Assembly (NCBI GenBank): GCA_964542915.1 | Contig: CAZIVP010000010.1 | Coordinates: 62,001-126,000 of the forward strand | Length of the DNA: 64,000 nt | Direction of reading: 5' to 3' | Source: CAZIVP01 sp964542915 | GTDB taxonomy: Bacteria > Calditrichota > Calditrichia > Calditrichales > Calditrichaceae | Shown here: positions 42,988 through 52,768 of the stretch, one piece after another | Position numbering within the stretch: the stretch's first letter is position 1 | Layout of the letters: each line of letters opens with the position of its first letter | The notes under the pieces: model-generated | Seen by the model: only the letters and a program-made list of their open reading frames with translations | Told to the model about the DNA's origin: nothing | Databases searched by the model: none | Position numbers and translations under genes: made by a program

Positions 42988-44433
42988 ATGAGTACAGAAT
43001 TAGAAAAAATACAGTCGCTTACCGATAAGGAGTACAAGTACGGTTTTTATACCGATATCGAATCGGATACATTGCCGCCCGGCTTGAATGAAGATATTAT
43101 TCGGGCGCTTTCTGCCAAAAAAAACGAGCCTGAATATATGACGGAGTGGCGGTTAAAGGCTTATCGTCAATGGATGAAGATGAAAGAACCCAACTGGGCA
43201 AAGGTGGGCTATCCGCCAATCGATTTTCAGAAAATCAGTTATTATTCGGCGCCAAAGAAAAAGGACAAACCCAAAAGCCTTGATGAAGTCGATCCTGAAA
43301 TTCTGCGAACGTATGAAAAACTGGGTATCCCTTTGGCCGAACAGGAGCGTCTTGCCGGCGTGGCAGTCGATGCCGTGTTTGACAGTGTATCGGTTGCAAC
43401 AACCTTCAAGGAAAAACTGGCCGAGCTTGGTATTGTTTTCATGTCCATTTCCGAAGCCGTTCATGAGTATCCGGATTTGGTTAAAAAATATCTGGGATCG
43501 GTGGTACCGCAGGGCGATAATTTTTTTGCAGCGCTCAATTCAGCGGTTTTTACCGACGGATCGTTTGTTTACGTACCGAAAGGCGTGCGTTGCCCTATGG
43601 AGCTTTCCACCTATTTCCGCATAAACGCTGCTTCGACCGGACAGTTTGAGCGCACACTGATAATCGCCGAGGAAGGCAGTTATGTAAGCTATCTCGAAGG
43701 ATGTACGGCGCCCATGCGGGATGAAAATCAGTTGCACGCGGCCGTTGTGGAGTTGATTGCTCATAAAGATGCCGAAATCAAATACTCAACCGTTCAGAAT
43801 TGGTATCCAGGGGATAAAGAAGGCAAAGGCGGCATTTTCAATTTTGTCACGAAGCGGGGACTGGCTAAAGAAGAGAACTCCAAAATTTCGTGGACGCAGG
43901 TGGAGACCGGTTCGGCCATTACCTGGAAATATCCAAGTGTCATCCTTAAAGGCGACAACTCGATTGGCGAATTTTATTCGGTTGCCATGACCAACAATTT
44001 TCAGCAAGCCGATACCGGTACAAAAATGACTCATATTGGTAAAAATACCAAGAGCACCATCGTCTCCAAAGGTATATCTGCAGGGCGCAGTAACAATTCC
44101 TACCGGGGATTGGTAAAGGTCGGGCGAAAAGCGACCAACGCCCGTAATTTTTCGCAATGTGATTCATTGTTGATCGGCAACCAATGCGGCGCTCATACGT
44201 TTCCCTATATTGATATTCAGAATCCTACGGCACAGATGGAGCATGAGGCGACCACTTCGAAAATCGGAGAAGACCAGATCTTTTATTTGAAACAACGCGG
44301 CATCGATGAAGAAAACGCAATTTCGATGATCGTGAACGGCTACTGTAAAGAGGTGTTCCGGGAACTGCCCATGGAATTTGCAGTGGAGGCGCAAAATCTC
44401 TTGAGTTTGAGCCTGGAAGGTAGTGTAGGTTAA
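42988..44433 (+). CDS. sufB: Fe-S cluster assembly scaffold SufB
   Basis: A 481-residue SufB protein. Recognisable blocks include GVRCPMELSTYFRINAASTGQFERTLIIAEEGSYVSYLEGCTAP in the middle and CDSLLIGNQCGAHTFPYID, HEATTSKIGEDQIFYLKQRG near the end. SufB forms the SufBC2D scaffold where clusters are built. It carries the full length typical of the family. First enzyme gene after the Rrf2 regulator; AGAGGG site. Confidence 0.97.
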   Translation: MSTELEKIQSLTDKEYKYGFYTDIESDTLPPGLNEDIIRALSAKKNEPEYMTEWRLKAYRQWMKMKEPNWAKVGYPPIDFQKISYYSAPKKKDKPKSLDEVDPEILRTYEKLGIPLAEQERLAGVAVDAVFDSVSVATTFKEKLAELGIVFMSISEAVHEYPDLVKKYLGSVVPQGDNFFAALNSAVFTDGSFVYVPKGVRCPMELSTYFRINAASTGQFERTLIIAEEGSYVSYLEGCTAPMRDENQLHAAVVELIAHKDAEIKYSTVQNWYPGDKEGKGGIFNFVTKRGLAKEENSKISWTQVETGSAITWKYPSVILKGDNSIGEFYSVAMTNNFQQADTGTKMTHIGKNTKSTIVSKGISAGRSNNSYRGLVKVGRKATNARNFSQCDSLLIGNQCGAHTFPYIDIQNPTAQMEHEATTSKIGEDQIFYLKQRGIDEENAISMIVNGYCKEVFRELPMEFAVEAQNLLSLSLEGSVG

Positions 44434-44466
44434 ATCAGGTAATTAAAAAACGGAGAATGATGTATT

Positions 44467-45219
44467 ATGTTAGAAATAAAAAATCTTCACGCAGCAATTG
44501 ACGGTAATGAAATATTACGCGGCATCGATTTGACCATTAACGACGGAGAAATTCACGCCATCATGGGGCCGAACGGCTCCGGTAAAAGCACGCTTGCGAA
44601 TGTACTTGCGGGCAAAGAAGAATTTGAGGTCACCGACGGCTCCGTCCTTTATGACGGAAAAGATTTGTTGGAAATGGAGCCGGAAGAGCGCGCACGGGAA
44701 GGCGTGTTCATGGCGTTTCAGTACCCGGTTGAAATTCCCGGCGTCAGTAATAACTATCTTCTAAAAACGGCATTAAACGAAATACGTAAACATAAGGGAC
44801 TGGAAGAACTGGATGCAGGCGATTTTCTGGCGTTGATAAAAGAAAAGCTGAAGTTGGTGGATATGGATACCAGTTTTGTCAATCGCGCTGTCAATCAGGG
44901 TTTTTCAGGTGGTGAAAAGAAACGCAATGAAATTTTGCAGATGTCCGTTCTGGAACCCCGCCTTTCAATTCTGGATGAGACGGATTCCGGTCTGGACATC
45001 GATGCTCTCAAAATCGTAGCCAATGGCGTTAACAAGCTGCGTAAAGACAACAATGCATTCTTGATTGTTACCCATTACCAACGCCTTTTACAATATATCA
45101 TCCCGGACCAAGTCCATGTACTATCCCGGGGTAAAATTGTAAAATCCGGTGGCAAAGATCTCGCCTTTGAACTGGAAGAAAAGGGTTATGATTGGTTAAA
45201 AAACAAGGTTGAGGAGTAG
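44467..45219 (+). CDS. sufC: Fe-S cluster assembly ATPase SufC
   Basis: A 250-residue ABC-type ATPase. Walker A is GPNGSGKST, the signature is FSGGEKKRNEILQM, and Walker B is LSILDETDSGLD with the SufC-specific DSGLDIDALK. It powers the SufBCD complex. It sits 33 bp after sufB and 5 bp before sufD; a GGAG site is upstream. Confidence 0.97.
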   Translation: MLEIKNLHAAIDGNEILRGIDLTINDGEIHAIMGPNGSGKSTLANVLAGKEEFEVTDGSVLYDGKDLLEMEPEERAREGVFMAFQYPVEIPGVSNNYLLKTALNEIRKHKGLEELDAGDFLALIKEKLKLVDMDTSFVNRAVNQGFSGGEKKRNEILQMSVLEPRLSILDETDSGLDIDALKIVANGVNKLRKDNNAFLIVTHYQRLLQYIIPDQVHVLSRGKIVKSGGKDLAFELEEKGYDWLKNKVEE

Positions 45220-45224
45220 ATTGT

Positions 45225-46565
45225 ATGGCCGCAGAAGAAAAAGAAATACAGAAATATATATTAGACTTTGAAAAATTCGAACACAACATGAACGGACAGA
45301 AGTCTGCGCCGGTGCATAAGATCCGAAAAGAAGCGTTGCGCGCGTTCCAGCAATTGGGTTTTCCGGGACCCAAAGATGAAGAATGGCGCTTCACCAATGT
45401 GAGTCCGATTATCCAAACGGATTTCAAACCGGTGATGAAGCCGGACACAGAGCGCGTCAGCAAGAAGGATGTTGCGCGTGCCGGGCTGTCGGATTTAACA
45501 GGACCGAGGTTGGTGTTCGTAGACGGATTTTTTGCGCCGCATTTATCGCATCAGCAGCCTCAAGAGGACGGCCTTCAAATTATGACAATGGGGCGATTGA
45601 TGGAATCCAATAATTATGAAATGTTCGAACATATCGCCGATTTTGAACACCATCGTCAGGATGTATTTACGGCCCTCAACTCGGCTTTTATTAACGATGG
45701 CCTGGTGATTCATGCAAATGACGGCGTCGTTAGCGAACAACCCGTTCACATTCTGTTCATATCAACAAAGCATGAACAACCACAGGTTCAGTTCCCGAGG
45801 CTTTACGTTTACGCCGGTAAGAACAGCCGGCTAATACTGGTTGAACATTACATGGGTATGGCCGAAGCGGAATATTTCACCAATGCGGTTCTGGAGATGA
45901 AACTTGAAGAAAATGCTTCGGTGGATCATTATAAAATTCAAAATGAAACGCCGCAGAGCTATCACATCGGCAATACCTTTGTTTATCAGGATGCGAACAC
46001 GAGCTACGACGGCCATGCCGTGACGGTCGGTGCTTCGTTGTCGCGCCACAACATTTATGCACGTTTGGATGGCGAGAACAGCACCGCTCTTTTGAACGGT
46101 CTGTATATGGGGCACCAAAAGCAACATCAGGATAGTCATCTATGTGTGGATCACACGGCCGCGCACTGCAACAGCCACCAGATTTACCGCGGTATTTTGG
46201 CCGATAAGGCGCACGGCGTATTCAGCGGAAAGATTCTTGTAAGGCAGGATGCGCAAAAAACCGATGCGGATCAATCGAATGACGCCTTGTTGTTGTCCGA
46301 TAAAGCACAGATCAATAGTAAACCACAGTTGGAAATCTATGCCGATGACGTACGCTGTACGCACGGTGCGACCATCGGTGAATTACACGACGAGGCTGTT
46401 TTTTACATGATGAGTCGCGGCCTCAGCAGACAGCAGGCGAAGAATGTTTTAACTTACGCCTTTGCGAGTCAGGTTATTGATAGCATAAAAGTTGACAAGA
46501 TTAAATCGTACGTGGGAACAATGCTCAATCAGCGCCTGAAAGAGGACATGGATTTTTCAAAATGA
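45225..46565 (+). CDS. sufD: Fe-S cluster assembly protein SufD
   Basis: A 446-residue SufD. The C-terminal core has LVRQDAQKTDADQSNDALLLSDKA and KPQLEIYADDVRCTHGATIGELHDEAVFYMMSRGL, including the catalytic-surface His in CTHGATIG. It pairs with SufB in the scaffold. Its ribosome-binding site GAGGAG overlaps the end of sufC, so the genes are tightly coupled. Confidence 0.95.
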   Translation: MAAEEKEIQKYILDFEKFEHNMNGQKSAPVHKIRKEALRAFQQLGFPGPKDEEWRFTNVSPIIQTDFKPVMKPDTERVSKKDVARAGLSDLTGPRLVFVDGFFAPHLSHQQPQEDGLQIMTMGRLMESNNYEMFEHIADFEHHRQDVFTALNSAFINDGLVIHANDGVVSEQPVHILFISTKHEQPQVQFPRLYVYAGKNSRLILVEHYMGMAEAEYFTNAVLEMKLEENASVDHYKIQNETPQSYHIGNTFVYQDANTSYDGHAVTVGASLSRHNIYARLDGENSTALLNGLYMGHQKQHQDSHLCVDHTAAHCNSHQIYRGILADKAHGVFSGKILVRQDAQKTDADQSNDALLLSDKAQINSKPQLEIYADDVRCTHGATIGELHDEAVFYMMSRGLSRQQAKNVLTYAFASQVIDSIKVDKIKSYVGTMLNQRLKEDMDFSK

Positions 46566-46656
46566 CACTGAACCGGTTCTGAATTTGATTTGATTGCGGT
46601 TATGATTTAAATTCCATGACGCTGTGGAATAATAAAACGATTTGGATTACACAATT

Positions 46657-47115
46657 ATGAATAATGAATTCAGAGAATTGTATCAGGAAATCATAATGGA
46701 TCATAACCGCTCTCCGCGGAATTTCCATAAAATGGAGGATGCCACGCACACTTTGGAAGGGCAGAATCCATTATGCGGCGATCATTATACCATATATCTT
46801 AAAATTAAAGACGGTGTTATTGACGATGTCAGTTTCAGCGGTTCGGGATGCGCCATTTCGAAAGCGTCGGCCTCGGTAATGAGTGCGACGGTTAAAGGTA
46901 AAACATTAGAGGAAGCCGAGCGTTATTTCGAATTATTTCATAAGATCGTTACCGGCGAAGTGGAGGCTTCCGAACATATCGATGAATTGGGTAAGCTGGC
47001 AGCGTTCAGCGGAGTGTCGGAATTCCCCGTCCGTGTGAAATGCGCTACATTGCCATGGCATACGATGCACAGCGCGCTTCATGGAGACGATACAGCGGTC
47101 TCTACCGAAGAATAA
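46657..47115 (+). CDS. sufU: SufU-type scaffold / sulfur-transfer protein
   Basis: A 152-residue IscU/SufU protein. The three ligand Cys are C40 (NPLCGD), C65 (GSGCAISKASAS) and C129 (VKCATLPW), and D42 is present. The insertion between C65 and C129 is longer than in IscU, typical of SufU, which receives sulfur from SufS with a Zn site. The ATG at 46657 is used; the earlier TTG at 46642 lacks a site. No sufE gene is in the window, consistent with SufU as the partner of SufS. Confidence 0.9.
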   Translation: MNNEFRELYQEIIMDHNRSPRNFHKMEDATHTLEGQNPLCGDHYTIYLKIKDGVIDDVSFSGSGCAISKASASVMSATVKGKTLEEAERYFELFHKIVTGEVEASEHIDELGKLAAFSGVSEFPVRVKCATLPWHTMHSALHGDDTAVSTEE

Positions 47116-47192
47116 CGGAAACTGAACGCATGGCGATGATTAAAAGACATCAAATAAATATCTGTTGTTAAACGATTAAAGTGGGTATTAGC

Positions 47193-47510
47193 ATGAGCGA
47201 AACCAAAACCATAACCCAGGACGATATCGTTAAAGCTTTAAAAACAGTTTACGATCCTGAGATTCCTGCGGATATTTATGAACTGGGTCTCATTTATGAT
47301 ATACAAATCGAAGAGGGCGGCATTGTCAACGTCAAGATGACGTTAACAACCCCCAACTGTCCGGCTGCGGAAAGTTTGCCGGTCGAGGTGGAACGTAAAA
47401 TTACCGAACTGCCCGGCATCAATGAAACCAACGTGAAGATCGTATGGGAGCCGCCCTGGAATCCACAGATGATGTCCGAGGAAGCCAAGCTGCAATTGGG
47501 ATTTATGTAA
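47193..47510 (+). CDS. sufT: SufT-like MIP18/DUF59 Fe-S maturation protein
   Basis: A 105-residue MIP18-family protein: ITQDDIVKALKTVYDPEIPADIYELGLIYDI at the start and MTLTTPNCPAAESLPVEVE with the conserved Cys in the middle, WEPPWNPQMMSEEAKLQLG at the end. Family members take part in Fe-S delivery and here lie between sufU and sufS. The ATG at 47193 is used in preference to a GTG at 47181. Confidence 0.93.
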   Translation: MSETKTITQDDIVKALKTVYDPEIPADIYELGLIYDIQIEEGGIVNVKMTLTTPNCPAAESLPVEVERKITELPGINETNVKIVWEPPWNPQMMSEEAKLQLGFM

Positions 47511-47558
47511 CGCGGCTTCCTATTCGGGTTAAAGGGTACAAACGTAAGGAAGCAAATA

Positions 47559-48815
47559 TTGAGTACGGCGTCAAAAAATGAAATAAAGACCCGTTTTGAA
47601 GTGGATCGCTACCGAAGAGATTTTCCGATTCTGGATGAGGAAATCAACGGGCGAAAATTGGTTTATCTGGATAATGCGGCGACTACCCAAAAACCGGCAT
47701 CGGTCATTCGGGCCATCAAAAATTACTACGATCATGATAATGCCAACGTACATCGCGCCATCCACCAACTCGGTGAGCGGGCTACACGCGGGTATGAGAG
47801 CGCCCGTAAAAAGGTAGCCCAATTCATAAACGCCGGTAGCGAGAAACAAATCATTTTTACGCGCGGAACGACCGAAGCCATCAATCTGGTGGCGACGGCA
47901 TGGGGACGAAAGTTTATAAATTCCGGTGATGAAATAATCTTGAGTGAGATGGAACATCACAGTAACATTATTCCCTGGCAGTTGCTGGCCAAAAGCGTAG
48001 GCGCTAAACTCAAATACATTCCGTTTAATCCCGATGGGACGCTTGATTTCCCGTCTTTCGAACGCATTATGTCCAAACAAACCAAATTGATCGCCATCAC
48101 CCACATGTCGAACGTATTCGGTACGATCAACCCCATTAAACGAATAATACGCAAAGCGCAAGACTGGGGAGTACCCGTTTTACTGGACGCCGCCCAAAGT
48201 GTGCCCCATCTGCCTGTTGATGTCCAAAACCTGGATTGTGATTTTATGGCGTTTTCAGGCCATAAAATGGTTGGTCCAACCGGTATTGGAGTGCTGTACG
48301 GAAAAACAAAATTTTTGGAGAACATGGATCCGTACCAGGGCGGTGGTGAAATGATTAATACGGTGTGGCTGGAACGCGCCACCTGGAATGAAATCCCGCA
48401 CAAATTTGAAGCGGGAACGCCGAACATCGCCGGCGCCGTCGGATTAAGCGCTGCAATCGATTATTTGCAAACCATCGGTATGCGCGATATCACTCTTTTC
48501 GAACAGGAACTAACCACTTATGCCATCGAAACGATGATGCAGGTGGAAGGTTTGCATATTTACGGACAGGCCCCGGAACGGGGCGGGGCCATAGCCTTCA
48601 ATATTGAGGGCATTCATCCCCATGATCTGGCGCAGTTTCTCGATCAAAAAGGCATTGCCGTCCGCGCCGGCCATCACTGTGCACAACCTATAATGCGTAA
48701 ATTGGAAATTGCCGCCACGACCCGCGCAAGTCTTTATTTCTACAACACCTTCGAAGAAATCGATTACCTCGTCGAACAGCTTTATGAAGCGCGCCGTTTT
48801 TTTGATTTCGGCTGA
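47559..48815 (+). CDS. sufS: Cysteine desulfurase SufS
   Basis: A 418-residue PLP enzyme. The N-terminal YLDNAATTQKP, PLP-Lys in SGHKMVGPTG (K236) and active-site Cys in RAGHHCAQP (C374) identify the SufS/CsdB group. It supplies sulfur for cluster assembly. The start appears to be TTG, 9 nt after AAGGA; no in-frame ATG gives a full N-terminus. Final gene of the SUF operon. Confidence 0.95.
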   Translation: MSTASKNEIKTRFEVDRYRRDFPILDEEINGRKLVYLDNAATTQKPASVIRAIKNYYDHDNANVHRAIHQLGERATRGYESARKKVAQFINAGSEKQIIFTRGTTEAINLVATAWGRKFINSGDEIILSEMEHHSNIIPWQLLAKSVGAKLKYIPFNPDGTLDFPSFERIMSKQTKLIAITHMSNVFGTINPIKRIIRKAQDWGVPVLLDAAQSVPHLPVDVQNLDCDFMAFSGHKMVGPTGIGVLYGKTKFLENMDPYQGGGEMINTVWLERATWNEIPHKFEAGTPNIAGAVGLSAAIDYLQTIGMRDITLFEQELTTYAIETMMQVEGLHIYGQAPERGGAIAFNIEGIHPHDLAQFLDQKGIAVRAGHHCAQPIMRKLEIAATTRASLYFYNTFEEIDYLVEQLYEARRFFDFG

Positions 48816-49080
48816 TTCATGCCATTATAACCTTATAAGACGCCATTTTACCACGAGCTCAAATCTTCATATCTGTTGTCTTTACTGTGATATCATATTG
48901 GCAGTATCTGCTTATTCGGTGCATCATGTGCCAACGTAATCACGCCCACTGAATTCATCCGAATCGCCGGTTTTCACCTTGATTTTAAATGCCTGCTCTT
49001 CTAAATTGATAATTGCCTTTTTATGTTTTTTTCAAAAATTCCGAACTATAAGCAAATACCATATTGCAAAAGGAGCTTCT

Positions 49081-50280
49081 ATGAGTAAAGTCGATATGAA
49101 GAAATCAAAGTTTGCAACCTTATGCGTACACGGAGCAGGGGGCGTGGATGAAACCACCGGTGCCCTCAGTACGCCCATTTACCAGAGCTCCACCTTTGCT
49201 TTTAAAAGCGCAAAGCACGGCGCCAATATTTTTGCAGGCGAGGAAGAAGGCTACGTGTATACGCGTATCGGAAACCCGACTCAGGCTGCGTTTGAAAAAG
49301 AGATGGCTTTCCTGGAAGGCGGCGAAGCGGCACTCGCATTCGGTTCCGGCATGGCGGCGATCTCTTCGATTGTTTTTTCATTGTGTCGCTGCGGCGATAA
49401 TTTTGTCTCCAACAATGCGCTTTATGGCGGCACCCACAGTTTATTCATGGATACGTTACCGCGATATGATATTGAAGCCCGCGAAATCGATTCCACTATA
49501 ATGGTAAACCTGGAAAACGCCATCGACGATAAGACGCGTTTTATATACATCGAGACGCCGGCCAATCCCACTCTAACCATAACCGATCTGCAAGCATGCA
49601 CCAATCTCGCCAAAAAACATCATTTGCCGGTTGTGGTCGATAATACATTCCCGACGCCTTATTTCCAGAGACCGCTGGAATTGGGCGCGGATGTAGTATT
49701 GCATTCGGCCACCAAATATATCGGCGGGCACGGTGATACCGTGGCCGGCGTCGTTGTGGGACAAAAGGACTATATCGATGATTTACGCGGCAATTTTTTG
49801 AGAGATTTGGGCGGTATTATCAGCCCTTTGAATGCCTGGCTGCTGGTGCGTGGACTCAAGACCCTGGCTGTTCGTATGGAACGCCATCAGAGTAACGCCT
49901 TCAAGATCGCCAAATTTCTGCAATTCCATCCAAAGGTTAAACAGGTTTGGTATCCGGGCCTAACAACACATCCGCAACACGACATTGCCAAAAAGCAGAT
50001 GAGCGGTTACGGTGGCATGATTTCGTTCGAAGTGAAAGGCGGTCGGTCCGCCGGTGAAAAATTGATGAATTCCGTAAACCTGTTTACCCTCGCGGTGAGC
50101 CTGGGCGATGTGGATTCGCTCATCGAACATCCGGCTTCGATGACCCATTCAACTTATTCCGCCGATGAATTAGCGGGGGTGGGTATTTCCGAAAACCTGG
50201 TACGGCTCTCTGTGGGGATCGAAGATCCCGGCGATCTGATTGATGATCTATCCCAGGCTTTGCGTAAAATTAAGACATGA
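49081..50280 (+). CDS. Trans-sulfuration family PLP enzyme, probably methionine gamma-lyase
   Basis: A 399-residue Cys/Met-metabolism PLP enzyme. FATLCVHGAGGVDETTGALSTPIYQSSTF starts the fold, IYIETPANPTL and VVDNTFPTPY follow, and the PLP-Lys is in SATKYIGGHGD (K212). The end ESLIEHPASMTHS-like region reads DSLIEHPASMTHSTYSADELAGVG. The pattern fits methionine gamma-lyase or O-acetylhomoserine sulfhydrylase; I prefer the lyase because of CxCGDNFVSNNALYGGTH. The ATG at 49081 follows AAAGGAG; a longer in-frame reading from 48979 is not used. Confidence 0.82.
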   Translation: MSKVDMKKSKFATLCVHGAGGVDETTGALSTPIYQSSTFAFKSAKHGANIFAGEEEGYVYTRIGNPTQAAFEKEMAFLEGGEAALAFGSGMAAISSIVFSLCRCGDNFVSNNALYGGTHSLFMDTLPRYDIEAREIDSTIMVNLENAIDDKTRFIYIETPANPTLTITDLQACTNLAKKHHLPVVVDNTFPTPYFQRPLELGADVVLHSATKYIGGHGDTVAGVVVGQKDYIDDLRGNFLRDLGGIISPLNAWLLVRGLKTLAVRMERHQSNAFKIAKFLQFHPKVKQVWYPGLTTHPQHDIAKKQMSGYGGMISFEVKGGRSAGEKLMNSVNLFTLAVSLGDVDSLIEHPASMTHSTYSADELAGVGISENLVRLSVGIEDPGDLIDDLSQALRKIKT

Positions 50281-50351
50281 TGCTCTGTCGAGCGTATTGC
50301 TGGTATGCGACGACGATCCTGTCGAAAACATGAATCACAGGAGGCGATTAT

Positions 50352-51284
50352 ATGCGGATGCTTGTGACCGGCGGCGCCGGTTTTATCGGTTCCCACCTTT
50401 GCGACCGTTTGATCGAAGATGGGAATGATGTCCTCTGCGTCGATAATTTTTTTACCGGCGATAAGGATAATATTCGTCATCTCATGGATAATCACAATTT
50501 CGAGGTGATCCGCCATGATATTATCCAGCCCATTCTTTTGGAAGTGGATCGTATTTATCACTTTGCCTGCCCGGCTTCACCCATTCATTATCAATACAAT
50601 CCTGTTAAAACCATTAAAACCAGTGTAATGGGAACGATCAATATGCTGGGTCTGGCTAAACGTGTAAATGCGCGGATTTTACTGGCGAGTACTTCGGAAA
50701 TTTACGGCGATCCACGTGTACATCCGCAAAAGGAAGATTATTGGGGTAATGTTAATCCCATCGGAAGGCGTAGTTGTTATGACGAAGGCAAACGCGTTGC
50801 CGAAACCCTGATGATGGATTATCACAGACAAAACAACGTGGATATCAAGATTGTTCGAATATTTAATACTTACGGACCGCGCATGGCGCTCAATGACGGA
50901 CGTGTGGTCAGTAATTTTATCATTCAGGCGCTCAAGGGTGAAGCTCTAACTATATATGGGCGCGGCAATCAAACGCGTTCGTTTCAATACATTAGCGATC
51001 TGGTTGAAGGCGTCGAGCGCATGATGAAAAAAGATGATTTTATCGGCCCACTTAATCTGGGCAATCCTTATGAATTTACCATCCATGAGCTGGCATCGAA
51101 AATCATCGATTTAACCGGTAGCGCTTCAAAAATCAATTATAAACCTCTGCCGGAAGATGATCCCGTACAGAGAAAACCCTTTATCGGTCTGGCAAAACAA
51201 CATTTGAAGTGGCAGCCCGGCATCAACATCGAATACGGACTTAAGAAGACCATCGCCTATTTCGAACAAAAACTTTCCGCATAA
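50352..51284 (+). CDS. NAD-dependent SDR, UDP-glucuronate decarboxylase-like
   Basis: A 310-residue extended short-chain dehydrogenase. NAD binding is VTGGAGFIGSHL, the catalytic YxxxK is in SCYDEGKRVAE, and IYHFACPASPIHYQYNPVKTIKTS plus TSEIYGDPRVHPQ and FNTYGPRM fit UDP-xylose synthases. They turn UDP-glucuronate to UDP-xylose for surface sugars. A strong AGGAGG site precedes it. An alternative is another nucleotide-sugar epimerase. Confidence 0.88.
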   Translation: MRMLVTGGAGFIGSHLCDRLIEDGNDVLCVDNFFTGDKDNIRHLMDNHNFEVIRHDIIQPILLEVDRIYHFACPASPIHYQYNPVKTIKTSVMGTINMLGLAKRVNARILLASTSEIYGDPRVHPQKEDYWGNVNPIGRRSCYDEGKRVAETLMMDYHRQNNVDIKIVRIFNTYGPRMALNDGRVVSNFIIQALKGEALTIYGRGNQTRSFQYISDLVEGVERMMKKDDFIGPLNLGNPYEFTIHELASKIIDLTGSASKINYKPLPEDDPVQRKPFIGLAKQHLKWQPGINIEYGLKKTIAYFEQKLSA

Positions 51285-51518
51285 CAGAAAGAATTTGAAA
51301 TATATCGAGATGAGTGTATACCGCTTTGTGTCGTTTGAACTTTAATTCCTATTAATAGGCTTCGGGGCCGATCGGCAGGCAAAGATATCATTCCGAATAA
51401 CACCGCTACTAAAAAACTATAATTCTTAAAATTAGGCCTTTTCATGTTTGGTAGAATTGGTTTGAAAAGCCCTGCCAAATTTGTTAAATTTTTGGTCTTT
51501 GTTAAACAGGAGGAGCGC

Positions 51519-52271
51519 ATGTCCGGACATTCCAAATGGCATTCGATCAAACATAAAAAAGCGAAAGTCGATGCGCAGCGCGGCCGCATTTTTTCAAAAA
51601 TTATAAAAGAAATAACCGTTTCCGCCCGAATGGGCGGCGGCGATCCCGAAACCAATCCGCGCTTGCGGGTGGCCATTTCATCTGCTAAAGACGCAAATAT
51701 GCCGCAGAAGAACATTGATAACGCTATCCTTAAAGGAACGGGCGCGTTGCCCGGCGTTTATTACGAAGATGTTACATACGAAGGCTACGGACCGGGCGGC
51801 GTAGCTATGTTTATCGAGGCGGTGACCGATAACAAAAACCGCACCGTGGCGGAAATTCGTCATCTGCTGGGCAAATACGGCGGTAATTTGGGTGAAGCGG
51901 GCAGTGTGGATTGGATGTTCGATAAGAAGGGCTATATTCTAATACCTGCCGATAAATATGAAGAAGAGGAACTGATGGAAATCGTGCTGGAATGCGGCGC
52001 CGAAGACATGAGCGGCGGCGATGATTTCTATGAGATTTATACCGTATTCGAGGATTTCCATCAGGTAAGATCGGCGCTCGAAGAGAAGGGTATTTATATA
52101 GAAAAAGCGGAATTAACGCGCATCCCTCAGAACTATGTCAATGTTGACGGCAAACAGGCGGAACAGATGCTTAAATTAATGGAAGTACTGGATGAACATG
52201 ATGATATTCAAAATGTGTACGCCAATTTTGATATTGATGATGAAGAGATGGCGCGCATCATGGCGGATTGA
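51519..52271 (+). CDS. YebC/PmpR-family protein
   Basis: A 250-residue YebC protein: MSGHSKWHSIKHKKAKVDAQ at the start, MPQKNIDNAILKGTG, GPGGVAMFIEAVTDNKNRT and DDIQNVYANFDI at the end. The family has been described as DNA-binding regulators and also as translation factors that relieve ribosome stalling. The ATG at 51519 follows AGGAGG at 5 nt. Its stop overlaps the ruvC start by 1 bp, so it is in the ruv operon, as in many bacteria. Confidence 0.95.
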   Translation: MSGHSKWHSIKHKKAKVDAQRGRIFSKIIKEITVSARMGGGDPETNPRLRVAISSAKDANMPQKNIDNAILKGTGALPGVYYEDVTYEGYGPGGVAMFIEAVTDNKNRTVAEIRHLLGKYGGNLGEAGSVDWMFDKKGYILIPADKYEEEELMEIVLECGAEDMSGGDDFYEIYTVFEDFHQVRSALEEKGIYIEKAELTRIPQNYVNVDGKQAEQMLKLMEVLDEHDDIQNVYANFDIDDEEMARIMAD

Positions 52272-52756
52272 TGGTTCGCATTCTGGGTATTGATCCGGGA
52301 TTAAATGCCACGGGTTACGGCATGATTCAGATAGCTGAGGATGAGCGTCCTCAGCTATTTAAGTATGGAAGTATCCGTACGGTTTCCAAACAACCGCTGG
52401 CCGAACGTTTACATAAAATTTATCAATCACTGGATTCCCTTATTCGGGAAGCGATGCCGGACATCATCGCCATCGAAGATATATTTTATGCCGAAAATGT
52501 TAAAACGGCTATTGTCATGGGCCATGCCCGCGGCGCAGCCATTGTGGCGGCGGTAAATAATAAAGTTGACGTTCGGGAATACTCGCCCAAGGAAATAAAG
52601 ATGTCGGTCGTGGGAAACGGTGCGGCAGGTAAATCCCAGGTTCAATTTATGGTGCAACGTTTACTAAACTTGCGGGAGAAAATTGACTCGTACGACGCAT
52701 CCGATGCGTTAGCCGTGGCCCTTTGCCACTGGCATCGTTCCAAGTTACGTGTTTGA
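52271..52756 (+). CDS. ruvC: Holliday-junction resolvase RuvC
   Basis: A 161-residue nuclease: ILGIDPGLNATGYG with the first catalytic Asp, IAIEDIFYAENVKTAIVMGHARGA with the second acidic residue, and DASDALAVALCH with the last ones. RuvC cuts Holliday junctions. Its ATG overlaps the preceding TGA by one base. Confidence 0.96.
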   Translation: MVRILGIDPGLNATGYGMIQIAEDERPQLFKYGSIRTVSKQPLAERLHKIYQSLDSLIREAMPDIIAIEDIFYAENVKTAIVMGHARGAAIVAAVNNKVDVREYSPKEIKMSVVGNGAAGKSQVQFMVQRLLNLREKIDSYDASDALAVALCHWHRSKLRV

Positions 52757-52768
52757 TTGAAAGTAGAA

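Noticed and set aside
47571..48161. 196-codon open frame on the minus strand
   Set aside because: Antisense to sufS and without any protein-like motif.
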